Numbered from the stretch's first letter, positions 1-9,264 are shown. The stretch: DNA of 64,000 nucleotides from Microlunatus soli (GCF_900105385.1 NZ_LT629772.1:5456001-5520000); one strand, 5' to 3'. A program made the numbers and translations. The notes: generated by a model from the sequence alone, not told the origin.

Positions 1-738
1 GAAGACCGAGGCGTACACGATCGACTCCGCCATCGAGCCGGACTGGTCGATGCAGAGGATGATCCGGCGTTGCACCTGTTGAGTACGGCGGGCATGGCCG
101 ATCAGCCGTTCCGGAACGACCGTGCGGTACTCGGGCAGATAGTGCTGCAGGTTGGCAGCGATCGTCTTGCCCCAATCGATGTCGGCGTGCCGGGGTCGGC
201 GGGTCTTCGCCGCGCGGTTCAGGGCTCCGGAAACCGCCTGCACGGTGGCTGCGGCCAGCCGTCGTTCCAGGTCGTCGGTGACCTGCCGGACGACCCGGCG
301 TGCCGTCGAGCGACTGTGTTCGGGGATCACCCGGTTGAGCCCGATCAGCGTGGAGACCAGGCCGATGTCGGGCTGCACCGCCTCCAGCATCTCCGGCTCG
401 GTCAGCAACCGGTGCAGGCCGAGCCGCTGCATCGCATCGGTCTGCATCACCTGGACCACCGAGCTGGGGAAGTAACCTCGGATGTCACCGAGCCAGCGCG
501 CGACCCGGGGTGCCGAGGCGCCGAGTCCGCCGCGCCGGTTGCCGTCGTAGAGCTCGGACAACGCGCGATCGCGGATCCGGTCGTCGTCGCTGAGCTCGAG
601 GTCGTCGCCGGCGGCGCTGCCGGATTCGATGTCGGTGGTGGTCAGGCCGTCAGCGTCGCCGCCGCCCAGCACCAGCCTCCAGCGGGTCAACCGTTCCCGT
701 TCCGTCGGATCGGCCGCGTGCTGATCGTCGGATGTCAT
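1..738 (-). CDS. VWA domain protein, 3' end outside window
   Basis: The reading frame runs from an ATG at 738 leftwards off the window edge, so 246 N-terminal codons are visible and the C-terminus is missing. The first ~230 residues are charged and helical. The visible part ends in a MIDAS-type motif, LCIDQSGSM, which is the metal-binding D-x-S-x-S signature of von Willebrand factor A domains. Its start codon overlaps the stop of the DUF5682 gene in an ATGA, so it is the last visible gene of the five-gene operon. MoxR ATPases commonly act with a VWA partner (as in RavA-ViaA, NorQ-NorD and CbbQ-CbbO), and the MoxR gene two genes upstream is the likely partner. That pairing is inference from context. 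Substrate unknown. Confidence 0.88.
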   Translation of the reverse strand, partial: MTSDDQHAADPTERERLTRWRLVLGGGDADGLTTTDIESGSAAGDDLELSDDDRIRDRALSELYDGNRRGGLGASAPRVARWLGDIRGYFPSSVVQVMQTDAMQRLGLHRLLTEPEMLEAVQPDIGLVSTLIGLNRVIPEHSRSTARRVVRQVTDDLERRLAAATVQAVSGALNRAAKTRRPRHADIDWGKTIAANLQHYLPEYRTVVPERLIGHARRTQQVQRRIILCIDQSGSMAESIVYASVF

Positions 739-2936
739 GCCACCTCCAGGCCGAGCAGGTCGCCGACCCGCCGGACGACCGGCCAGGCACGTTCGACGTC
801 GATCATGCTCTCCGCGGCGGGGGAGTCGGAGGTCCGGTCCCGTCGCGACAGGTGATGGCCGAGTTGGCGTCGTTCGGCGGGTTCGAAACGGGCAAAGGTC
901 CGGCGGAGCAACGGCACCAGGTCGTCGAAGCTCGCCTCGTCGATGTCGGCCACCCAGTCGTCGATCATGGTCAGTAGTTGTTGATCATGGAGCAACAGCA
1001 GTGCATCGCCGTCCAGGAAGCCTTCCAGCCAGGCCGCGCCCGCGGCCGCCGGAACGGCGCGGGACAGTCGCCGGCTGAGCCGCAGGGCGCACTCCTCGGC
1101 GGACACCGCACCCGAATCGGTCAGGATCCGGTTCAGCCGTCCTCCGATCAGCCCGTGTACCCGGTCGTCGGCCGCCACCAGCTCCAGCGCCGGTTGCCAT
1201 GCCTGATCACCGATCCCGCTCAACGCGACACCACGGTGCGCGGCGTCGATCGCCTCCCGCAAGGTTGCTGCGGCGTCGTCGTCAACCGACCCGCAGGCGG
1301 CGCGCAGGCCGATCGCCGCTCGGGTCACGACCGACTCCAGGACGCCGCCGACCAGGCTGGTGTCGGCCTGTCGGACGTCGCCGTAGCGGTGCACCCGGGC
1401 CAACGGTTCGATCGCTCCGAGCAGGGTCAGCGTGTCGTGCTGCTGGGCGGTCTGCTCGGCCAGCGCCGACGTGACCGCGGTCAGGGCCCGTGGCAGCTCG
1501 GCCAGCAACGCCTCCTCGATCAACGTCGCGAGGATGGCCAGGTCGGCGGATCGGGCGCGTTCGGCGACGCGATTCTCCGTTGCGTCCAGCACTGTCGTCC
1601 CGTACAGCCCCGCCTCGACCAGGCCGACGGCGAATTCGGGTGTCCACTCCAGACGCCAGGCCTCCTTGAACGTGCCGGTACTGCCGCCGGCGTCGATCTG
1701 TCGGCCCCAGTCGATGCCCAACAGTCGCAACCGGTGCAGCAGCAGCGATCGGTCGCGTTGGCTGTCCTTGCGGAGGTCGAGCATGATGTCGGTCGGCGTC
1801 GCCGACGGCTTCATCCGGAGCCGTCGCTGGAGCCGGGTCAGGTCCTGGGCCAGAGGGACCAGCGGTGCCGAGTCGGGCACCCGGCCGAGCTCTTCGCCGA
1901 CGACCAGCGTCCGGTCGATCAGTTGGAGCGGGATCGCGGAGCCGCCACACAGCACCGCCTGGCTGGCGTGGGTCAGTTCCGCGAGACCGACCGACGGTCG
2001 GCCACGGATGGCGGCCAGCGCATCGGCCAGCCGGACGGCGTCGACGACGGTGGCCGGAGCCGCGTCGAGTCCTTGATCACGCAGCGTCCGGGCCACCCGG
2101 GTGAGCCAGCTCGGGACCACCTCCTCGGCACGTCCGGATTCCCAACAGCTGAAGAGATGGGCATACCAGCCGGGTGCGGTGATGCCGGCGCCGTATCCGC
2201 TGGAGGTCGCCAGTCGGCCGGCCGTCCAGGGTGCCCAGGTTGCCGTGACCTTGGTCCGCGGCAGCTTGGTCAGCAGCCGGTTGTCCGAGGTCGCTGTGGG
2301 GAAACTGTCCGGCACCAGGACGGGAGCATGATAGGCGCCGCAGACGACCACCACGGATTCGCGGCCGGCACGTAGCTCGGCGCGGATGATCTTGCGCATC
2401 GCGGCTTCCCGGCGCAACGTCTCCGGATCCGGGGACTGCTCGGCGTCCTGCTCCCGAATCACCGCCATCGCCTCGCCGATCAGCGAGAACCGTTGCAGGG
2501 TTGAGGATGCGCGGTGCTCGACCGCGTCCTCCCACCAGCGTTCCGGGTCGTCGTATCCCGCCGCGGCGGCCAACCGTCCGATCGGATCCGAGCCAGGGTG
2601 TTGCCGACGGTCGGTCATGGCCAGGAAGTTGGTCGCCGGCAGATCGGCGAACCGTACGTCGGCGCTGTTGCCGATCGCCCAGCGCAGCGCGACCCATTCG
2701 GGGCTGAAGGACGCAAACGGATAGAACGACGCCCGGTGCGGTTCGTCGGTGACGTAGATCAGCGCCGCGACCGGCGGCACCAGATCGGGATCGGCGGCCA
2801 GCGACAGCAGGCCGTCCAGCTCCGGTGGTCCTTCGATGATCACCAGGTCCGGTCGCAACTCGTCCAACGCCTGCAGCACCGAACGCGCCGACCCGGGACC
2901 GTGGTGCCTGATCCCCAGTACCTCGACCGTCGCCAT
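735..2936 (-). CDS. DUF5682 family protein
   Basis: This 733-residue protein carries the family's N-terminal signature GIRHHGPGSARS (residues ~7-18), followed by a strand ending in VIIEGPPE (~32-39). The His and Glu residues in these motifs recall the EreA/ChaN-like hydrolase superfamily, to which I tentatively relate it; no activity has been shown from sequence. The rest is mostly helical with no signal peptide or membrane segment, so it is probably cytosolic. It starts 6 bp after the MoxR ATPase stop and overlaps the VWA start in ATGA, which implies translational coupling. It is likely a core component or client-processing part of the MoxR/VWA system. Family assignment is good; function is unknown. 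Confidence 0.87.
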   Translation of the reverse strand: MATVEVLGIRHHGPGSARSVLQALDELRPDLVIIEGPPELDGLLSLAADPDLVPPVAALIYVTDEPHRASFYPFASFSPEWVALRWAIGNSADVRFADLPATNFLAMTDRRQHPGSDPIGRLAAAAGYDDPERWWEDAVEHRASSTLQRFSLIGEAMAVIREQDAEQSPDPETLRREAAMRKIIRAELRAGRESVVVVCGAYHAPVLVPDSFPTATSDNRLLTKLPRTKVTATWAPWTAGRLATSSGYGAGITAPGWYAHLFSCWESGRAEEVVPSWLTRVARTLRDQGLDAAPATVVDAVRLADALAAIRGRPSVGLAELTHASQAVLCGGSAIPLQLIDRTLVVGEELGRVPDSAPLVPLAQDLTRLQRRLRMKPSATPTDIMLDLRKDSQRDRSLLLHRLRLLGIDWGRQIDAGGSTGTFKEAWRLEWTPEFAVGLVEAGLYGTTVLDATENRVAERARSADLAILATLIEEALLAELPRALTAVTSALAEQTAQQHDTLTLLGAIEPLARVHRYGDVRQADTSLVGGVLESVVTRAAIGLRAACGSVDDDAAATLREAIDAAHRGVALSGIGDQAWQPALELVAADDRVHGLIGGRLNRILTDSGAVSAEECALRLSRRLSRAVPAAAGAAWLEGFLDGDALLLLHDQQLLTMIDDWVADIDEASFDDLVPLLRRTFARFEPAERRQLGHHLSRRDRTSDSPAAESMIDVERAWPVVRRVGDLLGLEVA

Positions 2937-2942
2937 CGATGA

Positions 2943-4040
2943 TCAGCTCAGTTCGCGGCAGGCACGGTACAGGTCGGCCCAGTCGTCACGGTCCTTGACC
3001 ACGGTGTCCAGATACTCCTGCCAGACGATCCTGTCCTGCACCGGATCCTTGATCACGGCGCCGATCAGGCCGGCGGCCACGTCGACCGCGCGGATCCTCC
3101 CGTCGCCGAAATGGGCTGCCAGGGCGACACCGTTGGTCATCACCGAGATCGCCTCGGCGGTGGACAGGGTGGCGGTCGGCGACTTGACGGTGGTCCGTCG
3201 ATCCAGGGTGTGGCCGTCCCGCAGCTCGCGGAAGATCGTCACCACCCGCTCGATCTGCGCGGCGTCGTCCAGTTCGGCCGGGAGCTGCAGCGAGTGTCCG
3301 ATCGAGACCACGCGCTGGCGGACGATCTGCACCTCCGACTCCAGCGTGTCGGGCAACGGCAGCACCACGGTGTTGAATCGCCGCTTCAGCGCCGAGGAGA
3401 GATCGTTGACGCCCTTGTCCCGGCTGTTGGCGGTGGCGATCACGTTGAAGCCCTGCAGAGCCTGGACCTCATCGTCCAGTTCCGGGATCGGCAGCGTCTT
3501 CTCCGACAGGATGGAGATCAGCGCATCCTGCACGTCGGCCGGGATCCGGGTCAGCTCCTCGACCCGGGCCAGAGCTCCGGTCTGCATCGCTCGCATCACC
3601 GGGCTGGGCACCATGGCGTCCCGGCTCGGCCCCTCGGCAAGCAGTCGGGCGTAGTTCCAGCCGTAGCGCAGGGACTCCTCCGGAGTGCCGGCGGTGCCCT
3701 GGACCAGCAGGGTGGAGTCGCCGCTGATCGCGGCGGCGAGATGTTCACTGACCCAGGTCTTGGCCGTACCCGGGACGCCGAGCAGCAGCAGGGCGCGGTC
3801 GGTGGCCAGCGAGGCGACCGCGATCTCGATCAGCCGCCGGTCGCCGACGTACTTGGCGCTGATCACGGTGCCGTCGGGGAGTTCGGCGCCGAGCAGATAG
3901 CTGGTCACCGCCCAGGGCGAAAGCTGCCAGCGCGGTGGCCGCGGTCGGTCGTCGGTGGCTGCGAGCGCGCTCAGTTCGGCGGCGTAGGCGTCCTCGGCGT
4001 GTGCTCGCAGCAGTTCGGGTCCGGTGCCGGCCTCGGTCAT
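2943..4040 (-). CDS. MoxR-type AAA+ ATPase
   Basis: This is a 365-residue AAA+ ATPase. Walker A is GVPGTAKT (residues ~88-95). The Walker B position reads LARVEEL (~159-164), so the usual Asp-Glu is Glu-Glu. Sensor 1 lies in ATANSRD (~203-209) and the arginine-finger region in SALKRRFN (~217-224). I chose the ATG at 4040 because it overlaps the DUF5691 stop in ATGA; the open frame extends further upstream but only as antisense of that gene. MoxR ATPases remodel or load cofactors into partner proteins together with VWA proteins. Here the VWA gene is two genes downstream. The cofactor or target is not evident. Confidence 0.9.
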   Translation of the reverse strand: MTEAGTGPELLRAHAEDAYAAELSALAATDDRPRPPRWQLSPWAVTSYLLGAELPDGTVISAKYVGDRRLIEIAVASLATDRALLLLGVPGTAKTWVSEHLAAAISGDSTLLVQGTAGTPEESLRYGWNYARLLAEGPSRDAMVPSPVMRAMQTGALARVEELTRIPADVQDALISILSEKTLPIPELDDEVQALQGFNVIATANSRDKGVNDLSSALKRRFNTVVLPLPDTLESEVQIVRQRVVSIGHSLQLPAELDDAAQIERVVTIFRELRDGHTLDRRTTVKSPTATLSTAEAISVMTNGVALAAHFGDGRIRAVDVAAGLIGAVIKDPVQDRIVWQEYLDTVVKDRDDWADLYRACRELS

Positions 4041-5515
4041 CTCAACGCCTCCGTGATCTCGGTGGTCAGGGTCAGGTACTGGGTCAGTCGGCCGGCTGCC
4101 TCGCGGGCCGCGAAGTCGCCGGCCCCGGTGGCCAGTTCGGTCAGCCGGCCCAGGGCGGCGGGGTGCAGGCCGTGAGCCATCGGATCGAGCAGCTCCGACA
4201 GCCGACCCTTCAACCGGGTCACGGTGTCGATCGCCGCTCGGCTGAAGTCCGGGCCCCATGGTGCCGGCGCGGATTCGATCATGGTCCGGACCTTCGCCCC
4301 TGTCGTCAGCCGGGCAACCGCAGCGGCCGCCAACGGGTCCCACTCCTTCAGCGGCAACAGTCGATACAGCTCGGGAATGTCGGCCTGTGGCGCGATCGCC
4401 CGCGCCCATCGACGATCGTTCCGGGCCAGCACGGCGGCAACGATGCCGTGCCGGGCGTCGTCGTCGGTGATCATCGCCCAGCTGTGGGCCGGGTCGCGGC
4501 CTGTCACGGTGGTCCACACGGTGAGCGGGGCGCCGGCCGCGAGTCGTTCCAGCCAGTAGCCGCGTTCGGAACGCCGGGTCGGGGGTCGGCCGAGCCCGTC
4601 CCGGACGCCGACATCGGTCGGAGTGGTCGGCAGATCGATGATCAACCTCTGATCGGACGCCCCGGGCTCGGCCAGCAGCGGGGTCAACCGCTCGGCCATC
4701 CGCTGTGCCCGTGCCGATCCGGGAAGTCCGTCCAACAGTCGTGCGGCGGTCGCTCGGACCAGCATCGACCGGTCGTCAAGTCCCTGCTCCAGAAGGGATT
4801 CGTCGTCCGGTCCGAGATTGATCCTCAGGCAGTTCAGCAGCGTCGCCCGATCCTGGGCGCCGTCGGTCGGCAGGGTGCAGGCGATCAGGTCCCGGACGGC
4901 GGCCGGGTCCCGCTCTCGCAGTCGACGGACGGCCTGGACCCGCTCCGCTGTGCTCTGCCGGGCCCACTGCTGCGGGTCGATCGGGGCGTCCGGATCCTGC
5001 AACAACCAGCCCCACTCGGGTTGCAGTCCGCCGAGCCAGCGGCCGCGAGCGTCGGCGGTGATCTTGACCAGTGGCTGCAGTGCGGTGTCCCGCCGGGCGA
5101 GCTCGATCACGGTCGGCAGCCAGCGATGCGGGATCCGATGATCGGATGCCGCCGCGGCGGTCAACCAGTGCTGCAGCAGTCGCCGTTGCAGTCGTGGGCC
5201 GGCAGGGGACTGGCTGATGATCAACTCCAGCAGCTGACGGGCCCGTGGGTTCGGTTCGGTCCGCCGGTCGGGGTCGGCCGGCGTCGTACGGTCGCCGGGC
5301 CCGTCGACCGTGCCGGCCTCGGGATGTCGGCCGGCCCGGGTCAGTGCGGCACCGAGCGCGGCGGCGTCCAGCAGGGCGATCTCCGGTGTCGCGGCGGGGC
5401 GGGACGGCATTCCGGGCGGGACCGGCGGCAATGGTCTGCGTCCGGTGCCGAACAGTGCGGCGGTGCTGACCTCGGCCCACCAGGAGCGGACGGCTTCGTC
5501 GGTCGGTCGGGTCAT
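4037..5515 (-). CDS. DUF5691 family protein
   Basis: The 492-residue product starts at the ATG at 5515 (MTRPTDEAVRSWW), which overlaps the stop of the SWIM gene in ATGA. The protein is rich in leucine, arginine and aspartate. It shows regularly spaced helical segments with HEAT-like character in the second half (for example around ATAARLLDGLPGS), no membrane segment and no recognisable catalytic motif. DUF5691 proteins are recurrently found beside SWIM and MoxR genes in actinobacteria and other soil bacteria. A scaffold or adaptor role in the ATPase complex is inference. Family name is reasonably sure; function is unknown. Confidence 0.83.
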   Translation of the reverse strand: MTRPTDEAVRSWWAEVSTAALFGTGRRPLPPVPPGMPSRPAATPEIALLDAAALGAALTRAGRHPEAGTVDGPGDRTTPADPDRRTEPNPRARQLLELIISQSPAGPRLQRRLLQHWLTAAAASDHRIPHRWLPTVIELARRDTALQPLVKITADARGRWLGGLQPEWGWLLQDPDAPIDPQQWARQSTAERVQAVRRLRERDPAAVRDLIACTLPTDGAQDRATLLNCLRINLGPDDESLLEQGLDDRSMLVRATAARLLDGLPGSARAQRMAERLTPLLAEPGASDQRLIIDLPTTPTDVGVRDGLGRPPTRRSERGYWLERLAAGAPLTVWTTVTGRDPAHSWAMITDDDARHGIVAAVLARNDRRWARAIAPQADIPELYRLLPLKEWDPLAAAAVARLTTGAKVRTMIESAPAPWGPDFSRAAIDTVTRLKGRLSELLDPMAHGLHPAALGRLTELATGAGDFAAREAAGRLTQYLTLTTEITEALR

Positions 5516-6861
5516 AGCGGGACCGGGCCCTCCTCGGTCTCGACGCAGAGCGGCCGGAACCGTTCGCGTTCGAGTTCGCCGAAGATCGTCACCGGCAGTC
5601 CGCCGGTCAGCGCCAGCAATGTCGGGGAGCCGTCGGTCAGGTCGATCCGCGCACCGTCGGCGTCGGTCAGTCGACCGGCGGTCTGCTCGTCGCGCCGTCG
5701 GCCGGTCTGCCGGAGCCCGACGGCCCCGTGCAGCAGGACGGGTGCTCGATCGGCCCACGGGTTGTGCTGCCAGATGGCGTTCAGCGCGGCCAGACCGCCG
5801 TCGATCGTGAGCCCCGGCCCGGCCCCGATCGGTCGCAGCGGCGCGGTCCGGTTCAGTGCTTCGGGCTCCTCGGCGAACAATGCCCGGCGCGGCGAGTGTC
5901 CGGGATAGCGGGCGAGTTCGGCGGACAGCACCGAGCCGGCCAGCCGGGCGATCGGGAGTGGCCGGCCCTGGGCTCCGAAGTCGAGGATCTGGACGATCTC
6001 ACCGGACCGTTCACCGCGCAGCCAGGTGCGCTGCTGGGAGATGGCACCCTCGTCCTCGCTCCGATAGGCACCGAGCACCACCCAGTCGTCGGTGATCGCA
6101 TCGCCGGCGCGGACGTCGTCGGTGCTGACATGCCAGCCCAGCACCACGCGCAGGTCGGCCCGGGTCGGCTCATCGAGCTCGTCGAAACGACGCCAGGCAC
6201 GCACGGCCAGCCACCATCGACCGATCTCGAGGAACAGCCGGCTCGCTGCCTCGCCGCGTTCGGACTCCACACTCATCCGACGGACCCGTTCGGCCAGTCC
6301 CGGCAGTTGGGCGTCGACCAGCCGGGCCGCCGTCCGGTCCCACCAGTCGAGGGGTTGCCGGCCCGCCTCGGCCAACCCGCCGCGTACGAGATCGGTCAGC
6401 CAGCGGGCGAAATCCTCGATCCCGGCGCTCATCAGGGCCCGCCGATCGGCGATCCGCCTGGCCCGCGCGGCCGCGTCGACCGGCTTCTTGGCCCGGGCCT
6501 CCCGGTCGGCGTCGTCGGCGGCCCGCTGCGCCTTGGCACGAGCCCACTCGGGCACTCCATCACCGGCGCTCGGGGCGGCGGTGTCGTCGTCATCCTCCGA
6601 TGCCGAGAATCGCAGCATCAACGCCAGAGCGTGCTTGCAGGGAAACTTCCGACTCGGACAGGAGCACCGATAGGTCGGGCCGGTGCTGTCGATGCTGACT
6701 TGGTAGGGCGTCGCGCCCGATCCTTGACACTTGCCCCAGACCAGGGTTGCCGTGCTGCCGACATCGGACCACGGCCCCGGCCCGGCCAGCCTGCGGGCAG
6801 CCGTCAAGGACGCGGCATCCGGGGCGGCCTTCTGCACCGCCCGCAGCGTCCAGCTCGGCAT
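5512..6861 (-). CDS. SWIM zinc-finger protein
   Basis: First gene of the five-gene operon, 449 residues from the ATG at 6861; a GTG at 6882 would add seven residues and neither start has a clear ribosome-binding site. A SWIM zinc finger is complete near the N-terminus: CSCPSRKFPCKH gives C-x-C-x6-C-x-H at residues 66-77. SWIM fingers bind nucleic acid or protein partners. The rest is acidic-to-basic helical sequence with no known catalytic motif. Its stop overlaps the DUF5691 start. The serine-hydrolase gene ends only 35 bp upstream on the same strand, so it may be co-transcribed. A likely role is target recognition for the downstream MoxR/VWA machine, which is inference. Confidence 0.87.
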   Translation of the reverse strand: MPSWTLRAVQKAAPDAASLTAARRLAGPGPWSDVGSTATLVWGKCQGSGATPYQVSIDSTGPTYRCSCPSRKFPCKHALALMLRFSASEDDDDTAAPSAGDGVPEWARAKAQRAADDADREARAKKPVDAAARARRIADRRALMSAGIEDFARWLTDLVRGGLAEAGRQPLDWWDRTAARLVDAQLPGLAERVRRMSVESERGEAASRLFLEIGRWWLAVRAWRRFDELDEPTRADLRVVLGWHVSTDDVRAGDAITDDWVVLGAYRSEDEGAISQQRTWLRGERSGEIVQILDFGAQGRPLPIARLAGSVLSAELARYPGHSPRRALFAEEPEALNRTAPLRPIGAGPGLTIDGGLAALNAIWQHNPWADRAPVLLHGAVGLRQTGRRRDEQTAGRLTDADGARIDLTDGSPTLLALTGGLPVTIFGELERERFRPLCVETEEGPVPL

Positions 6862-6896
6862 GGTGTGCCCATCATCGCCCACCCCGGTGACAGGGT

Positions 6897-8093
6897 TCAG
6901 TCCCGGCAGGCGGCGAACACGTGATCGGCGACTGCGGCCAGGTGAGCCATGTCGGTCGCGGTGTAGCTGCGGAGATTGGTCAGGTAGGCAAACGCGAGAT
7001 CGCGATCGGTGTCGGCCCAGGCCACACAGCAGTTGCTGCCGTTGTGGCCGAAGGTGTTGCGGCTGCTGCGATAGCCGAACGGCGGCACCCGGCCGGGGCC
7101 GCGCAGGCCACCGAGTTGGAAGCCCAGCGACCAGGGCACCGGTGCGCGGCAGAAGCCGTCGATCTCGCCGTTGCTGCTGGGGGTTCGGGCACGGCGGATC
7201 GCCTCGGGGCTGATCAGCTGCCGGTCCCCGACCAGGCCACCATCCAGCAGCATCTGATAGAACCGGGCGACGTCGTAGCCGGTCGCCGAGATGCCGGCGC
7301 TGGGCATCACCGCCTGCCGGGTGGCCGGTCGGTTGATGCCACCGGCGGCGATCCGTCCGCCGAGATGCCGGAATTCGACCGGCACCTGCCGGGGCGCCAG
7401 GTCGGGGCCGATCCCGAGATGGGTGTCGGCCACCTGCAACGGTTCGATCAGCTGATCGAACAACACGTCGGCGAACGGCCGCCCGGTGATCCGCTGCACG
7501 ACCTCACCGAGGATGAAGCCGAAGATCAGGAACTGGTAGGCCGGTTCGGTGCCCGGTTGCCGTCGGGGCCGGAATCCCTCGATGATCCGCACCGCACGCT
7601 GCCAATCGGTGCAGGCCAGCACGTCCCGGAGCGCGCCGCCGGCGGTGGCGAACCCGGTGCGGTGTTGCAGCACGTGCCGGATCGTGATGCCGTCCTTGCC
7701 GTGCTGGCCGAACTCGGGCCAGTAGGTCGCCACCGGATCGTCCAGATCGAACAGACCGCGCTCGGCCAACTGGTGGATCAGGACCGTGGTGTAGGGCTTG
7801 CTGGCCGAAAAGATCCAGAACAGCCCGTCCGGTTCACAGTTGATCGCCTGGTTGCTGACCACCCGGCCGTGCCGGATCACGCAGAGCTGGACGGCCGCGC
7901 CGCGCCGGCTCGCCAAGGACGTCGCCCGTTGCAACGCTGCGGCATCCATTCCGACCTCGGCCGGCTCGGCCTCGGGGAGCGCGATCGGCTGCCGCCGATG
8001 CTGCTGCCGGGGCGCGACGGCGGCGTCGTTCGATCCGGTGCGTAGCGCGAGGTGCCGCGGATCGAGCAGCGTCGGAAGTCTGAGCAGGTTCAT
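6897..8093 (-). CDS. Serine hydrolase, beta-lactamase/esterase fold
   Basis: The 398-residue product belongs to the class C beta-lactamase-like hydrolases (EstB/penicillin-binding type). The nucleophile motif S-x-x-K is SASK (residues 96-99, in IFSASKPY), and the late H-x-G motif is present as FGHNGSN. The Y-x-N motif appears as YQF in AYQFLIFG, so the Asn is replaced by Phe, which may alter specificity. No signal peptide is seen, suggesting a cytosolic esterase or peptidase rather than a secreted lactamase. An alternative start at 8138 or 8153 would add 15-20 residues. It lies downstream of the LacI regulator on the same strand. Substrate unknown. Confidence 0.86.
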   Translation of the reverse strand: MNLLRLPTLLDPRHLALRTGSNDAAVAPRQQHRRQPIALPEAEPAEVGMDAAALQRATSLASRRGAAVQLCVIRHGRVVSNQAINCEPDGLFWIFSASKPYTTVLIHQLAERGLFDLDDPVATYWPEFGQHGKDGITIRHVLQHRTGFATAGGALRDVLACTDWQRAVRIIEGFRPRRQPGTEPAYQFLIFGFILGEVVQRITGRPFADVLFDQLIEPLQVADTHLGIGPDLAPRQVPVEFRHLGGRIAAGGINRPATRQAVMPSAGISATGYDVARFYQMLLDGGLVGDRQLISPEAIRRARTPSSNGEIDGFCRAPVPWSLGFQLGGLRGPGRVPPFGYRSSRNTFGHNGSNCCVAWADTDRDLAFAYLTNLRSYTATDMAHLAAVADHVFAACRD

Positions 8094-8198
8094 TGCGGGT
8101 GCGGTTCCGGGATTCGGCGGACAATAAACGCCCATCATGACATTGCCGGACAAGTCACGCAGGTGAACGCGCGGAGAACGCCCGCGAATCCGAAGGTG

Positions 8199-9245
8199 TC
8201 AGGGGTGCCGTGCTGGTGCGGCAGTGCTGGCGCGAAGGACCAGGGTGGTGGCCAGTTCTTCGCGGGGCAAGCGCCGGTCGGCGTCGCGTTGCCGCAGCAG
8301 TAGTCGGAGGGCTGCCGCGCCCATCTCGGCGATCGGCTGCCGTACGGTGCTCAGCCCGGCCCACTTCGCCTCCGGGACGTCGTCGAAGCCGACCACACTG
8401 AGGTCGTCCGGGATCGCGATGCCGCGGTCCGCGGCGACCTGCAGAACGCCCAGGGCGAGGGTGTCGGCACCGGCGAAGACGGCGGTCGGCCGGTCCGCCG
8501 AATCGAGTAGCCGGGCCGCCGCCTGGACGGCGTTCAGCCGGCCGTCGACGTAGAGCGTCGAGATCTCGGACTCCTCGCCGGCCAGCTCACCGACGGCGGA
8601 GCAGAAGCCGTCGACCCGGGCCCGGCTGTAGAGCAGATCCTTGCTCCAGGCGAGGACGCCGAATCGGCGATGTCCCAAGCCCAGCAGGTGTTCAGCGACG
8701 TCGCGACCGGCCGGCCAGTTGGTCGCGCCGACCGACGCGATGCCTTCCGGTGGCCGATCGACCGGATCCAGCAACACCACCGGAATGCCGGCGGCGGTCA
8801 GCATCGCCAGCTGCTGGGTCGAGGCGTCGACCAGCGCGAGTACGGCGCCGGCCGACGAACGCGCCAGCAGCCGCGTCACCCAGTCCTCCCGATTGCCGTC
8901 GCTCTGGCCGCCGGCAACGGTGACGACCAGTTCCAGGCCGGCTGCAGCGGCGGCGCTCTCCACCCCGATCAGCACCTGGTTGGCCCAGCCGCCGGCGACC
9001 CCGCTGATCACCAGGTCGATCAGTCGTCGGTCACCGGCCGGGCGGGCCGACGCCGGCCGCGCAGCTGTCGAGCCGCGTCGCCGATATCCGGTTTCGGCGA
9101 CCAGATCCATGATCCGGCGCCGGGTGCCTTCGGACACATCGGAGCGACCGTTCAGCACCTTCGACACCGTCGGAATCGTCGTGCCTGCCCGGGCAGCGAT
9201 GTCGGCCAATGTCGGTTGCCGGGGACTGCTGATCACGGAATTCAT
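8199..9245 (-). CDS. LacI-family transcriptional regulator
   Basis: This 348-residue regulator starts at the ATG at 9245. An N-terminal LacI helix-turn-helix is clear (TLADIAARAGTTIPTVSKVLNGR, written here only as its residues ~11-33), followed by a periplasmic-binding-protein-like sensor domain ending around residue 345. It is divergent from the ThuA and Gfo/Idh/MocA genes. A TTGCGCAA palindrome lies 20 bp before its start, with a second one before thuA, so autoregulation plus control of the sugar-oxidation genes is likely. The ligand is presumably a sugar or cyclitol, which is inference from the neighbours. Confidence 0.92.
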   Translation of the reverse strand: MNSVISSPRQPTLADIAARAGTTIPTVSKVLNGRSDVSEGTRRRIMDLVAETGYRRRGSTAARPASARPAGDRRLIDLVISGVAGGWANQVLIGVESAAAAAGLELVVTVAGGQSDGNREDWVTRLLARSSAGAVLALVDASTQQLAMLTAAGIPVVLLDPVDRPPEGIASVGATNWPAGRDVAEHLLGLGHRRFGVLAWSKDLLYSRARVDGFCSAVGELAGEESEISTLYVDGRLNAVQAAARLLDSADRPTAVFAGADTLALGVLQVAADRGIAIPDDLSVVGFDDVPEAKWAGLSTVRQPIAEMGAAALRLLLRQRDADRRLPREELATTLVLRASTAAPARHP

Positions 9246-9264
9246 CCTCACGGCAGGGGCAGAT

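Noticed and set aside
978-2375. Long plus-strand open frame opposite the DUF5682 gene
   Set aside because: It is a shadow frame caused by high GC content; its translation has no family features, while the minus-strand frame has clear motifs and coupled starts.
735-6882. The five-gene operon as a classical magnesium chelatase or gas-vesicle locus
   Set aside because: MoxR and VWA alone would fit several systems, but no chelatase H subunit, gas-vesicle or denitrification genes are present.
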